Shown: positions 22,652-33,002 of the stretch, piece by piece
Layout of the letters: the number at the start of each line of letters is the position of its first letter
Position numbering within the stretch: position 1 is the first letter of the stretch
Assembly: GCA_012845835.1 (NCBI GenBank)
Contig: JABAKD010000005.1
Location: 1,647,075 to 1,711,074 of the forward strand
Origin: Undaria pinnatifida
Lineage: Eukaryota; Sar; Phaeophyceae; Laminariales; Alariaceae
Length of the DNA: 64,000 bases
Direction of reading: 5' to 3'
Position numbers and translations under genes: made by a program
The notes under the pieces: model-generated
Seen by the model: the letters and a program-made list of their open reading frames with translations, nothing else
Told to the model about the DNA's origin: nothing
The model's database searches: none

Positions 22652-24178
22652 TTATAGTAAAGGCCTTCCACTAAACGCAGCCCACGAACGACTTTGCTCG
22701 CTAAGAGGAAACTCATTGAACGTTGCGAACTGGGCTGATGTAACTCCCTCCACCATCCCCGTTCCCTCTGATCCCGGAGCTACCACATCCATCAGTCTCA
22801 TGTATCTCCACGCGGTTTTCGGGCTTTTCCAATATGCCCGCTGCATAATCGTGGATAAAGAATCTCCTGCCAACGCTCTCGAAATAGCTCCCCCAGATCG
22901 AAAGGAATGTAATGAAAAATCCTGAGTTTCTCCCGCTGCCCGTGCATACTCCTTCAACTTGGTGGACATCTTTGTGGCTGAAATGGGTAAAGAACCTTTT
23001 ATCGGTTTTCCGTTCGGTCCCGTAGAAATCTCGAAAAACAAGTATCCGGACGTCATATCCCATCCTGCCGCTTGACCCACAGCTATCCATTTCTCAACCG
23101 CCCGAACTGGGCATACCGCCACATATTTCTCGTCGTAGGGTACGGAAATAAAATGATCGGCACCATCTCTCAAAGTTTTTCCCCACTGGAAGTTGAACAG
23201 AAGTCCACTCTTGTTTGGAAGTCTAAGCACTCGTTGTATCAATGTATTTGTCAACTCCGCTCCCCTTTTGGTTGTGCTAAAGGCTACCGCTAAAAACGCG
23301 ATATCTCGAGCGAGCGTTACCCTCTCTAGGATAGACACAGCACTCTGAAGTTTCGACCGCATAGACCTCACGATTCTTTCTAAGTGACCATGAAGGATAG
23401 CCGGTGCTTGTTTTACTAGTACACCTGCCTGCTTCTGCTCTCCGGTTGTGAACGTCAAGTACTGAGTTACCAACTCGCTTCGTACTGGGTTCCCAATCCG
23501 CAAGGTGCTACTCCATGGGGTCACTATCCCCAGTTCTTTTTCAAACACCATTGCGAGCTTTGATATGTGATTTGATCGGAGCGAATCGAACGCATATCTC
23601 AGGCTGCACTCTCCTGGGGTAGTTGAACATCCCGTAAAATCCTTCATCCCGACTGCTGCACAGTGGCGTGCGTGTACTACTGTCCGTCTCCTCGCACCGC
23701 ATGAATCCAACCAACATAGAAATTCCACGACATCCTTCGGCTGAGTATCCTCGATACTTGAGGTGATACTTTTCGACCGAGATTGAAGGAACTTCGTGAA
23801 CAACACGTATGTGGCCGATCTACTTTTCATGGATGCTTTTTCGGCCCAAGCAGTTCGAAACTGGTGAAATCGCTTTCGAATCGCTACTTCGTCAATATCC
23901 ATCGGCGTATCCATGCCCGTAGTATTTTCTGCTGCCGATACCGTTTCACCACACATTTGGCAGAAGCGAAAGCCTTCATCATTTTCAGCATGGCATGTCG
24001 GGCACAGGACCCTTGCTCGCGACGCGGATACTCTTACGAGAGGACGAAATGGTATCGACTCTCCCGTGTCGCGCCATGGGGCCAGCAGCCTCCCCACAAT
24101 GCTCAGAACGATCGTCAGAGCCGTGTAAATAGTCCGCAAAGCCTGATAAATAGTGAATTTCGCAAAGTTCGACGTCAT
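22652..24178 (-). CDS. tyrosine recombinase of DIRS-order retrotransposon, with N-terminal zinc ribbon
   Basis: 508 residues from an ATG. Role by family: integrates the circular DNA intermediate at short matching sequences without target-site duplication. Catalytic signature: Arg in TTKRGAELTN near residue 300, His424 and Arg427 in LHSFRSGGA, Trp450 and Tyr459 in YWKSPKTAWRYM. HSFRSGG is typical of DIRS recombinases. Near the N terminus Cys59, Cys62, Cys73 and Cys76 form a CX2C-X10-CX2C zinc-ribbon-like pair. The preceding pol frame ends nine bases upstream, in the same frame, at a single TAA. The ORF is uninterrupted, which suggests a functional enzyme. No catalytic residue appears to be missing. 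Confidence 0.93.
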   Translation of the reverse strand: MTSNFAKFTIYQALRTIYTALTIVLSIVGRLLAPWRDTGESIPFRPLVRVSASRARVLCPTCHAENDEGFRFCQMCGETVSAAENTTGMDTPMDIDEVAIRKRFHQFRTAWAEKASMKSRSATYVLFTKFLQSRSKSITSSIEDTQPKDVVEFLCWLDSCGARRRTVVHARHCAAVGMKDFTGCSTTPGECSLRYAFDSLRSNHISKLAMVFEKELGIVTPWSSTLRIGNPVRSELVTQYLTFTTGEQKQAGVLVKQAPAILHGHLERIVRSMRSKLQSAVSILERVTLARDIAFLAVAFSTTKRGAELTNTLIQRVLRLPNKSGLLFNFQWGKTLRDGADHFISVPYDEKYVAVCPVRAVEKWIAVGQAAGWDMTSGYLFFEISTGPNGKPIKGSLPISATKMSTKLKEYARAAGETQDFSLHSFRSGGAISRALAGDSLSTIMQRAYWKSPKTAWRYMRLMDVVAPGSEGTGMVEGVTSAQFATFNEFPLSEQSRSWAAFSGRPLL

Positions 24179-24187
24179 TGTGTCAAT

Positions 24188-26572
24188 TTATGATTCACAA
24201 AAATTTACTTCTACTGCCAACATGCTCCACTTCTGAAACATAAACGGTTCTCTACCTCGCTGGTGATGCACACGATAAAACGGTGATTTTCTCCCCGGGT
24301 TAGAAAGCTTTCGAGACTTTACCCAACCCCGTGCTAGCCGAGGAAACCAAGATTGCTTCTGGTCGGGAACTACGATAACGGCTCGTGCTTGACATTCTTC
24401 TAAATGTTGCAACATTACTCCGACCATGTTCGTCGGTGGGAAACAGAAACCAAAACATTCTACCGACGACTGTGGCATGAACTTGACGTTTTGCGTAAGA
24501 ACATCAACCCCCGCGCAACCTGGTGTACGGTAGCGAGAGTAAAAAGGAAGATTTTCCTGCGTCTTTCGGCCTGCGACCCACTTCTGATGTACAGACGCTG
24601 GGGTCGCCATCAAATCCATATCAAAACCTCCTGCCCACGTGTAAAGTGATCCAAACACTGTTGCGTCTAATCGAACATAGTCATCTGAACCAGGCCTTGA
24701 CAAAGCGTCAGCTTCCGCATTGGATTTTGAATTTACCCAACGCAACTTAAGTATGAAATCATGCTCCACCTGAAGCCAGAATAAATCGACAATCATCTTA
24801 TGCATGAGCGTGTTCTTTGCTCGACCCCGTTTGAACGAATCGTGGAAAACCTTGTTATCAATATCCGAAACGAGAGTTGACCCCGCGATCTGAGCAGAAT
24901 AATCAGCGCAGTACATCTCCAGAGTCTGCTGTAACGCGTATCCTTCCTGCAAGTTAATGTGCGTATTCGCCATGTCCACTGGAAAATCCCCTCCTGCTTG
25001 GAACACTTCTCGTCCTGGGTTACGGATTAGCCCCCCCCATCCGCTCGAGGAAGCATCCGTTGCACCTGTTAGGGTCACCATTTTGTGCTCTGCTCTGTAC
25101 CACGACGCCCCATTGAAACGTTGACGCACTTCCAACCATTTCGTCAACTCGAACATGAGGCCACCATTTTTCGGGATATCAATTTCCATACTCTTCTTGC
25201 GTCCTCCCGTTCGCTGAAATTTTGCAATCTGCCGATACATGTGGTGCGTGTAAAGAGCTGCCACAGGAACGGCTACGGACAAACTGGTGCACTTACCTGC
25301 AAGCTTCTCTAGCATTCGAAAGGTTATCGCGCCAGAAGTTACTGCCTCGGTAAGAATGACTTCCAACTTCTCTAATTTGTCTTGAGGCGCCTCGAAACGG
25401 CACGCCACGGTATCGCAGATGATACCGAGAAACACCAGTCGCGTAGTAGGATCAATCTCGCATTTCGGAAGGGAGATGAAGTATCCTGCGCTGAAAAACA
25501 CTTCCAAAGCCACGTACGTTGCGACTAGAGCTGCTTCGCATTGTTTTGCTGCCTTGAGCAGGCGCGTGGACCCGAAATTCACCACGTAAAAATCGTCGAT
25601 CCAAGTTAGAGTAGGAATATCTCGGGAACGCAAGTATCGTGCCACTGCCTCCGACAGCGAGGCGTATATTACTGGAGCTGAACACCACCCGAAAGCTAGT
25701 ACGGTAAAGACGTAGAACTCGCCCTTCCACTCAAATCCAAAATATTGCCATGACTCCGTACTCAACGCAACGTGGTGGTAACCGGCTTTGTGATCAATTG
25801 TAACTTGGTAAGCTCCTTTCCACGCGCATTGAGCGACTTTGCCAACCCCATCCATAGTGAACGGAAGGTGTCTACACATAAGATTAAGCCAGCGTGCGTC
25901 CCAAATTAGTCTGGGCTTCTTCGGTTCAACTCCCAAGGGAAGCACCATATGAGGCTTTCCATACACCGAAACATCGGCTATATCTGCCCATCGTGCCACA
26001 CATCCTTTTCTCACCAACGCCTGGACCTCGTCCGTGACCCACGACGTGAACTCATCAGGGACGTGATTTCGTAAATGCACAGGAGTTAGCTCTGCTCCAC
26101 TATACGAACGATCTTGGTATATCCCGCTTGTGTCGGGATCTATGAAGTCAAGGACATTAACACCTTTTACCCACGTCAGCAAGGTGTCCCGTTCTTTCTC
26201 GGGCGTTTCGGGCAAAATAACATTTTGCCAAAAGGGAACTGCTGACTGCAAAAAGGCTGGTACAAAGTCTTGTGTAGCCCAAAGCCGAGCGTCGTGCGGA
26301 GTCCGTTGCCGCTGTAAGAGTATCTCGTTGCTTGAAAGGTTAACGGGTGACTGTCGCGCTTCTGGTTCGCTGAGAAGTTTACCACGTGTATTTTGAACAC
26401 GAACGCGTGCAGTACGTTCCGCGCGTTCAGCGAGAAAACGATCCGCGCCAGATCCAACCTGAACATATAGAACACACGGTGGAATTTTAGGTGCGTATCT
26501 CGCTATGCCAATAGTATATGTGGTGTGTATCCAAAAACGTAGATATTGTCTACCTGGTATATGTGTAAGCAA
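24188..26572 (-). CDS. reverse transcriptase / RNase H / methyltransferase-like polyprotein of the DIRS element
   Basis: Open frame of 794 codons. RT: Asp260 (motif A, VTIDHKAGYH), FGWCSAP motif B, Asp326-Asp327 (motif C, TWIDDFYV, Ile in place of the usual Tyr). RNase H: Asp506 (TDASSSGWGG), Glu543, Asp570, Asp622 (ADALSRPG). Residues 640-760 hold FYSRYRTPGCAGVDVL, CFPPTNMVGVMLQHLEE and AVIVVPDQKQSWF, resembling the phage-Dam-like domain that follows RNase H in DIRS/PAT elements; FPPT stands where NPPY is usual. The frame opens with TTG and has no ATG before residue 209, so translation probably relies on splicing, frameshifting or readthrough. A good acceptor (..TATATGTTCAG) allows an exon start at 26458, phase 0. 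The last codon is separated from the recombinase ATG by TAA and three codons. Confidence 0.93.
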   Translation of the reverse strand: MLTHIPGRQYLRFWIHTTYTIGIARYAPKIPPCVLYVQVGSGADRFLAERAERTARVRVQNTRGKLLSEPEARQSPVNLSSNEILLQRQRTPHDARLWATQDFVPAFLQSAVPFWQNVILPETPEKERDTLLTWVKGVNVLDFIDPDTSGIYQDRSYSGAELTPVHLRNHVPDEFTSWVTDEVQALVRKGCVARWADIADVSVYGKPHMVLPLGVEPKKPRLIWDARWLNLMCRHLPFTMDGVGKVAQCAWKGAYQVTIDHKAGYHHVALSTESWQYFGFEWKGEFYVFTVLAFGWCSAPVIYASLSEAVARYLRSRDIPTLTWIDDFYVVNFGSTRLLKAAKQCEAALVATYVALEVFFSAGYFISLPKCEIDPTTRLVFLGIICDTVACRFEAPQDKLEKLEVILTEAVTSGAITFRMLEKLAGKCTSLSVAVPVAALYTHHMYRQIAKFQRTGGRKKSMEIDIPKNGGLMFELTKWLEVRQRFNGASWYRAEHKMVTLTGATDASSSGWGGLIRNPGREVFQAGGDFPVDMANTHINLQEGYALQQTLEMYCADYSAQIAGSTLVSDIDNKVFHDSFKRGRAKNTLMHKMIVDLFWLQVEHDFILKLRWVNSKSNAEADALSRPGSDDYVRLDATVFGSLYTWAGGFDMDLMATPASVHQKWVAGRKTQENLPFYSRYRTPGCAGVDVLTQNVKFMPQSSVECFGFCFPPTNMVGVMLQHLEECQARAVIVVPDQKQSWFPRLARGWVKSRKLSNPGRKSPFYRVHHQRGREPFMFQKWSMLAVEVNFCES

Positions 26573-27348
26573 CCCTACATAGGTGCCAGAGTGTTAGTAG
26601 CGAACCGGATCGCGCGTTCAACCGTTAACCAAAGTCCAAGCCAAGAAAGAGCAAGGTGCAGAGGCCGTTGGAGAGTGCGTGAAAACCGGAAGAGAAAAAA
26701 AAAAAAGAAAATTTTCATCGAAACAAAACCCGATAAGAATTTCATTTTGGTAGAAACGGAAAACAATGGAAAGACATTTCATGCCGATGTACAGCTGGTG
26801 ACATGCATGTGTGGAAAGAAGTAATGTAATCGCCTGACGTACGTCGAACAAAGGGACACTCGAAAGGGAACGTGTTGTGTGTTTGTGATGATGGGTAATA
26901 TCGGCGACGTTATGCACTGTTGGTACGCTCGGAGAAGCCCGTGCCAGGTCCGCTCCATCAGGGTCCAAAGAACCCGAGCTCAAGGAAATATACAGCTGTA
27001 AATAAGATGAATCACATTATTGAACCAAAAAGAACTCTAGTCGGTCCTGAAAGACCAAACATGGGAAAAACCCAAACGAGGAACATGATCAAATCAATCA
27101 AAGAAGAAAAAAAAAAAAAAAAAAAAAAAACCACTCCTTGCCCAAACGCAGCTAACAAGACAAAATCAGTGGCCAAGAGAAACTCCAAAAGAACAACCAA
27201 GGACATCGGAGGCGCGCCTACCTCCTACTTAACGTAGACCACTGAATATAGGAACGATAAGGAACGGCAAAGAACTCCGGTCGGCGATGAACATTGAATC
27301 GACTAGAACATCACTGTGTTTGCGCCCCAGTAACTACGTGTAAAAGTC
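26573..27348. other. spacer between gag and pol of the DIRS element
   Basis: About 0.8 kb with long A tracts on the plus strand (26694-26707 and 27111-27131), which on the coding strand are poly(T) and could act as splice polypyrimidine tracts (for example TTTGGTCTTTCAG near 27050). No conserved protein is encoded. Confidence 0.5.
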
Positions 27349-30300
27349 TTAATTCTGGCAATCGCGCTCGATATGGCCGTTCTGATTACACTTATGGCAT
27401 TTCGTCAGCGGGCAGTTACGAAAAGAATGCATGATCGCGTGACCAGTCTTGCCCGCGTGACGGCACTTATTGCACCTAGCAACCTTCCCAACCTTGCCGC
27501 CGCGGCTCTTATTACGTGCCCCCTGAAACTGGGAACCATTTCTCCATGCCTGCGGACCGCCGAGACCGTCGAAGCTACCGAGGGCGGACGTTCCGCCAAA
27601 CGCCGTCATCGAGCCGAGGGCCGCGGTGCCGCCCAGGTCACCAAAGGGTGGAGAGAGCAAAGGTACCGGGTACCCACTCCACAACGAGCTCTTCGAACCG
27701 GAGAATTTGTCGGAGCTGAGGAACTTGCCGACGGTCGTTAACTCTTTAACAATGGCCGACCTGTCCACCATGTCGCCCTCCTCGGACTCAGATTTTAACT
27801 TGTCCTGGAGCCACAACGCCGCCACCAAGGGTTGTCCGTGCTCCATGCTATGCTCGACGCCCGCGACGAGCGTCAAGATGAACGCGCGTGCGTCGCGTAA
27901 GCTGTCATCGAGACGGGTGAGCCGTTCCAGCTCACTGATCAAGTGCTTTATGTACGTCATATGACCGTACTGCTGAGGTTCGGGGAGGCATTTCAGCCTA
28001 TCCAGCGACGACGTTGCCTGGAGCAAATTAGCGTACTTAGCATTCCACTAGAGACGCGCGCAGATTATGCGAGGAACGAAAGCGGCACAACGCGAGGGCA
28101 CCAACATCGCACATTTTTGTGAGCGTGAACATAAAACAAGAGCATAGAACATCGCTGTCCATATAATCAAGAGCAAGCGTCTGAACAACGCAAAGAACAG
28201 CCCAATCCAAAACCAAGACAGGCAACGAGAACGAGTTGCGCCGGCCTATCGGAACAAAGAAATGTAGTAACAAAACCGCCGCAAACAAGGAGGGTCGAGG
28301 CCAAATCGCCCGCGCCCAGCACCGAACAGAAAAGCGCTATCGAAAAATAGCCGAAAGAACAAACCGCGGGAGAAACATTTGGCATGTCCTCCGTGAGCTA
28401 TGACATAAGGTGCTATCTGCGATGCTGAACAAAGCATCTACAGCCAGCGAACTAAACCTTCCCTTGAACATAAGGGAAGTGAGCGACCAGTCAGTGCCAA
28501 CGGAACGATTTGCTTGCGAGTCCGAAAAATACCAGCGAGCATGAACGCATGAACAGAGCCCGCGGTTGTTGGTGAACCGCACGGCGAGAAAATCTATTCA
28601 GAATCTGAGCTTTGGAATAGATACAGTATGTACCATATTATAAATATAGTACATCTGCTGTCGCATCTGCCATGCTGAACAAAGCACCTGCAGCAAACGA
28701 ACTAAAACCTCCCTTTGAACATAAGGAAAGTAAGCGACCAATGCTAACGGAACGATACGTTTGCGAGGCAGAACTTGCCAGCGAGCATGAAAAATGAACA
28801 GAGCCTATGATCGTCTGTGAACCATACGACGACCAGCACGAACGGAACGTGAACAAATGAACAGAGCCTATGATCGTCCGTGAACTATACGACGATGTGT
28901 TTGCGAGGCAGAACTTGCCAGCGAGCATGAACAATGTTTGTGAGGCAGAACTTGCCAGCGAGCATGAACAATGAACAAAGCTTATGATCGTCTGTGAACA
29001 ATACGACGACCAGTACGAACGGAACGTGAACAAATAAACAGAGCCTGTGATGGTCTGTGAACCATACGACGACCAGTACGAACGGAACGATGCGTTTTCA
29101 AGTCAGAAAACACCATTGAGCATGAACACATGAACAAAACCTGTGGTCGTCTGTGAATTTTACGACGAGAAAGTTCTCAACTGCGAACACATCTGAGCTT
29201 TGTAGCAGACTCTGCAGTACACATATATGGAGTGTACCATATGTTTTGTATGAACAGAATCTAAGCTTCGGAACAGCTACAGTATATATACCGTATAATA
29301 TTGTAGATATATAGTACAGCTGCCGTGGTCATATGTTGCTGCATCTGTGATGTTGAACAAAGCCCCTGCAGCAAGCGAACTAAGCTTCCCTTATGTTTTA
29401 TACCTGGAATATATATAATACAGCTACTACTGCTGTGGCGTCACCTACATGAGCATGGGCAAATGATAACCCGTATGACTAGAAAATTTCGCAAATGCAA
29501 CGACAGCAGTTGAGATATCACATGAGCATAAACGAATGAACAAGGCCGGTGGTCGTCAGTACCATACGACTGGAAAAATTCTCATATGTGAACAGAGTCA
29601 TGCGCGCTCGTTTGCGACCTTCTTGAGAACACTTTGCACAAATACTAATTACAGCGCTGTGGTATCACCTGAGAACGAGTAAAACTACCATCCACACGCT
29701 CCAAATAGAACTTCACGTTGGGGAAACACCGCTCCCCTCACGGGTCACGTACAGGCCGAACGTATAGGCTTATGTGTAGGTGTGTTGTGGTAGACAGGGT
29801 AGAGAGGAGAACGTAGTCGAACCAACCAATGACGTTCGGGATGGAAAATAGACACGCAAATATACCCACACACAATAACACCGACTACATGCAAATGCAT
29901 CCACACATAATCACACCGACTATGCATGGGAGACACCTACCCACGCATGAGATAGAAACAAGGACGGCCCACCCCACGAAAACACCAGGAGAAAACACAA
30001 GAGAGGAAAGCAAACGAGCGCGCATGATGTCACGCCTCCAAACGCGACGCAGCGCGCGGTGCTGATTTGAGCCCAGCACGATCCAAATTCAGAGCATTTG
30101 AGCAATTTTGTGTTCCGAGAAGAAATATATAATGTACACAATGTACATGTGTGCACCGAAGAACTGGTCGTGGGAAAAGAACAATGATACTAAGTGGGCC
30201 GTCCAAACTGGTTAATGAGGGATCAAGCATGCGACTCACCTTATCCCTATGGGTGACGTAGGTTGGTTTGGCCTTCTTTTTGGCCGAACCAGCAGACACC

Positions 30301-30899
30301 CCGAGATTGCTGCCATCACCCTCGCCCCGCTCCGCCATTCCATCCAATTCGCTAATGAGGCTCTGCATGTCCCCCTGAGTGCGCTTAGGAACGGTCGACC
30401 CCGCTGGTGAAGCACTGGCGACGCTTTGGACGTCGTCGTCATGCTCCCGGTAGCCCTCCGCTGTCGCTGCCACATCCGCCACACCGGAGGCGGAGAAAGA
30501 GATGCTCGGAAAAATTAGGTAACCCTCCGCGACCTTCATTTTCCCCCGGCCAGAGCAGCGCCAGAGGTACTCCGCGACTTGTGCGCACATGTCCCGCTTA
30601 GCGCGCTCTTCTATTTCGCCTGGGGATCCTCCTTCACCAAACGCTGCGGCCGTAATTTGGAAAAAATCTGGTGGGTTGTCCGCATCGCCCGCCGTCACCA
30701 ACATGCCGAGGGTGGTCTGAAGGTTCGAGGCGGAGAGCGACGAGGCCGCACGAATGGAGCCGTCTAGCGAAATACCCAACTTCTGTAGCGTCCAGCGACC
30801 GATGCCCTGCCCGTCAGCGACCACAACCGCCTCCTCTATCGCGTTGAAGTCGTCGGGGACGACTGCTTTCGAGGCGTCGATTTTTATTATCCCCGACAT
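27349..30899 (-). CDS. Gag protein of the DIRS element, two exons
   Basis: Exon 1 runs 30899-30240 (220 codons from ATG, MSGIIKIDASKAVVPDDF) and ends AAG at a consensus donor GTGAGT. Exon 2 runs 28047-27349 (232 codons plus stop) after TCTCTAG. Both are phase 0, joining HRDK to WNAKYANLLQ and giving 452 residues. The C terminus carries a classical zinc knuckle CHKCNQNGHIERDC (CX2CX4HX4C), preceded by a second Cys/His cluster starting CNKCRHAGKTGH. Role by family: nucleocapsid/RNA packaging. Without splicing, exon 1 reads 75 codons into intron sequence and stops. The acceptor's pyrimidine tract is weak, so the exact 3' splice site is less sure than the donor. Confidence 0.82.
28048..30239 (-). 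other. 2.19-kb gag intron with degenerate tandem repeats
   Basis: Between donor GTGAGT (30239) and acceptor CTCTAG (28048). At about 28430-29180 a diverged repeat recurs several times on the plus strand, with blocks GAACAAAGC, CTGCAGCAARCGAACTAA, GAGGCAGAACTTGCCAGCG, ATGATCGTCTGTGAAC and TACGACGACCAG. Units are incomplete and shuffled. A weaker echo continues to 29600. No conserved ORF. Confidence 0.7.
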
Positions 30900-31066
30900 G
30901 GAGTCCACACGCAAGGGAGAAGATCAAAGGGAGCAAAGAAAGGGGAAAAAGGGAAAAAACACCCCCACGACGAAGACGCGACGAAAGGAGAGGTTTCTGC
31001 GGTAGCCGCGCCAAAACCCCGAAGCAAACAGTGCGAACGGGGTGGCGCGCGGGCTGCCGATTGAGA

Positions 31067-31224
31067 GTCTCAACAGATCAGTTCTCAATCTGTGTTTTTC
31101 TCTCGAAACAGGGTGCCAAATTGAGAAGTGAGCGTGTGTCCTGGCTCTCCAAATTATGGGCTCTTTATTCCATGACAGATCTGGGATCGATTTTATCTTT
31201 TTTCATATCTGGATTTAATAATAC
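31067..31224 (-). repeat. A1 split direct repeat (element 5' end)
   Basis: 158 bp matching A2. It is followed inward by a 167-bp leader to the gag ATG at 30899. The outer boundary is ATAC, then unrelated GGTACGG flank. Confidence 0.92.
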
Positions 31225-32240
31225 GGTACGGCACAGGGGCCACTTGTGAAAAACAAGGGAAATAAATGCCAACACAGGCTGGGTTTCTTATTATCCTGGA
31301 GAGGGATAGTTCTGCACACTAAATTTTTGATGCTGACTCCAGTGTCACGACACAATAGAACCACTCCCGGAGTTTTTTAAGTACTTTTGCACGTAGAAAT
31401 CAGCCTTCCTTTCTCAATGTCCTGTTTCTTGTTTTGTGACCTGTACTCTCACGAACTCTCACGGAGGAAAGTCTGATATCAAACTCTCACGAACTCCCCG
31501 CTAGCAACAGCTTCGGGCCTTTTTTTTTGCACATTTTTTCATGATCGTTTGTTATTTTTTCCTTCTTCCAGCTCAACTGACAGACAGAGGCTTTGCATGG
31601 TACGGGGGAGTGCCTCCTGAATTAGCCATCCCGCAGCGGATATCCCTGAGATCCTGACGTACGTGAGGGAGGTCACTATAGCTCACCCGAAAATGGAATT
31701 CGAAGGCATTCGTTTTCACTACTCGGCCAAGCTTATATGCGTTTCACTTTCATATGTTTCTGGTGAGGCAATTGCGTCAGCTGTGATATATGCGTGTACC
31801 ACCGTGGGTTGTGTGTGTTTTTCCCTGGGGTATTCCTCAGCTCTAGAGTAACTGGAGCCTGTCCTGTGACCACGGACTTGATTATGCGAGCTAATGTGAG
31901 AACAACAACAATATGCCTTAGTACCAAAAACAAGATAAACTCGTCGTCGTGAAATTACTTGATCGATTACTAACACCGGTAGTTCCTCACATTCTGACTC
32001 GAGCTAAATCGGACATAAGTTAATCCAACAACTGCATCCTCTACCGTGGATTACTCTATTGCTACTACTACTGGATTTGAGCCACACACACGCACAACAA
32101 TTGACCTAGTACCCCACCGATGAAAACGCTTTAGTATATCGGCCGGGCGCAGCGTGGCTACCCCTTTGATTGTGGATACCCGTCACAGAGCTTCAACGAA
32201 CGGCACAATCTAGATAGAGTAACGCCCCAAGGGAAAACAG
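31225..32240. other. gene-free stretch downstream of element
   Basis: No coding feature. A duplicated CTCACGAACTC segment lies at about 31450-31498. Confidence 0.3.
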
Positions 32241-32242
32241 GG

Positions 32243-32420
32243 GGGGGTCACACTCGTGTGAGTGACCACGAGCCACGGTGAAAAAAGGCCTCGAAGGGTC
32301 ATCCCACGCCACGGGTCCAGCAGCAAGAAGCCTCTCAGCTCTTAAGGTGAGGGGCTCAATATCTCACCACATGCACGAGTTATCGAACACATTCATTCGC
32401 GCAACCCGGTCAGCGTTTCT
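32243..32420. repeat. MITE-2-like palindrome plus dispersed repeat
   Basis: ACTCGTGTGAGTGACCACGA followed by GAGCCACGG..AAAAAAGGCC matches the interior of the MITE at 40909-41167. Downstream sequence to about 32420 matches the block at 655-785. Confidence 0.5.
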
Positions 32421-32644
32421 GTGCCCAAGTCCTCAACCGATTATACTCGTAAAGTTATCACGCGAACCGATAGGTCCACGCTTGAGGGGCTCAGCTAGTC
32501 AGGAACGGTTGGTTGCCCTATTAATAGCAGTACGGCGCAACCCCAACCGCACTGTAGAGGAGGGATGGCTCCGAAGGTTACCCCCCTTCCGTAGCCTAGG
32601 CAAGCTCGTTTATAGGATGGGAGAGGTTTTACCTTCGGTGACCT

Positions 32645-32885
32645 CTTGGACAGGCCGCGGTTACAGGTGTCATCCCTTCTTCCCACGTGTATAGACTATG
32701 TGCCTTCATATTCTTGGCGCATATCGCAGGGTTCAGCGTTGCCACTGCCTATCTATTTTGCTCTATTCTTGCATTGCCCTCGCTCGCCCACTTTCGGCTC
32801 ACAGTATAATACATATCGACTTATTTTGATGAAGAACAGCTTTCGCGAGATTTTAACTCACGAAACCGACACTAAGAGTTTCGCG
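32645..32885 (-). mobile_element. diverged tRNA-derived SINE
   Basis: The minus strand shows the SINE body (AAGGGATGACACCTGTAACC, GAACCCTGCGATATGCG) and a decayed head with a GTTTCGTGAGTTAAAATCTC B-box region. Several internal changes suggest an old copy. Confidence 0.5.
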
Positions 32886-32934
32886 CAGCTTACTATTAAT
32901 AGGATATTTCATATAATCATTCCAAAATAATACG

Positions 32935-33002
32935 TCAGCTGTGAGTTCGATCTATAATTTTTTAATGGCCGATGCTCATAATTGCAAGCGGTGTCGTATT
33001 TA
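32935..33002 (+). repeat. poly(G)-core family, small diverged fragment
   Basis: TCAGCTGTGAGTTCGATC and GCTCATAATTGCAAGCGGTG resemble the terminal block of the family. No core present. Confidence 0.4.

Larger units (their letters stand above)
22087..31224 (-). mobile_element. complete Kangaroo/PAT-like DIRS-order retrotransposon
   Basis: A 9.1-kb element read on the minus strand. It has split direct repeats in the order A1 (31067-31224), genes, B1 (22457-22526), A2 (22303-22460) and B2 (22087-22156). A1 and A2 are 158 bp and read as identical; B1 and B2 match over 70 bp. B1 and A2 overlap by ATAC, which is also the base string at both element ends (plus strand ..AATAATAC at the right and ATACACCAG.. 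at the left). It carries gag with an intron, RT-RNase H-methyltransferase-like and tyrosine recombinase genes, and no LTRs, integrase or protease. This layout is known for PAT, Kangaroo and Ngaro elements. The MT-like region after RNase H favours the PAT/Kangaroo branch (inference). Confidence 0.93.

Noticed and set aside
22285-31249. LTR retrotransposon
   Set aside because: The long direct repeats are internal-plus-terminal split repeats, and the element encodes a tyrosine recombinase with no integrase or protease.
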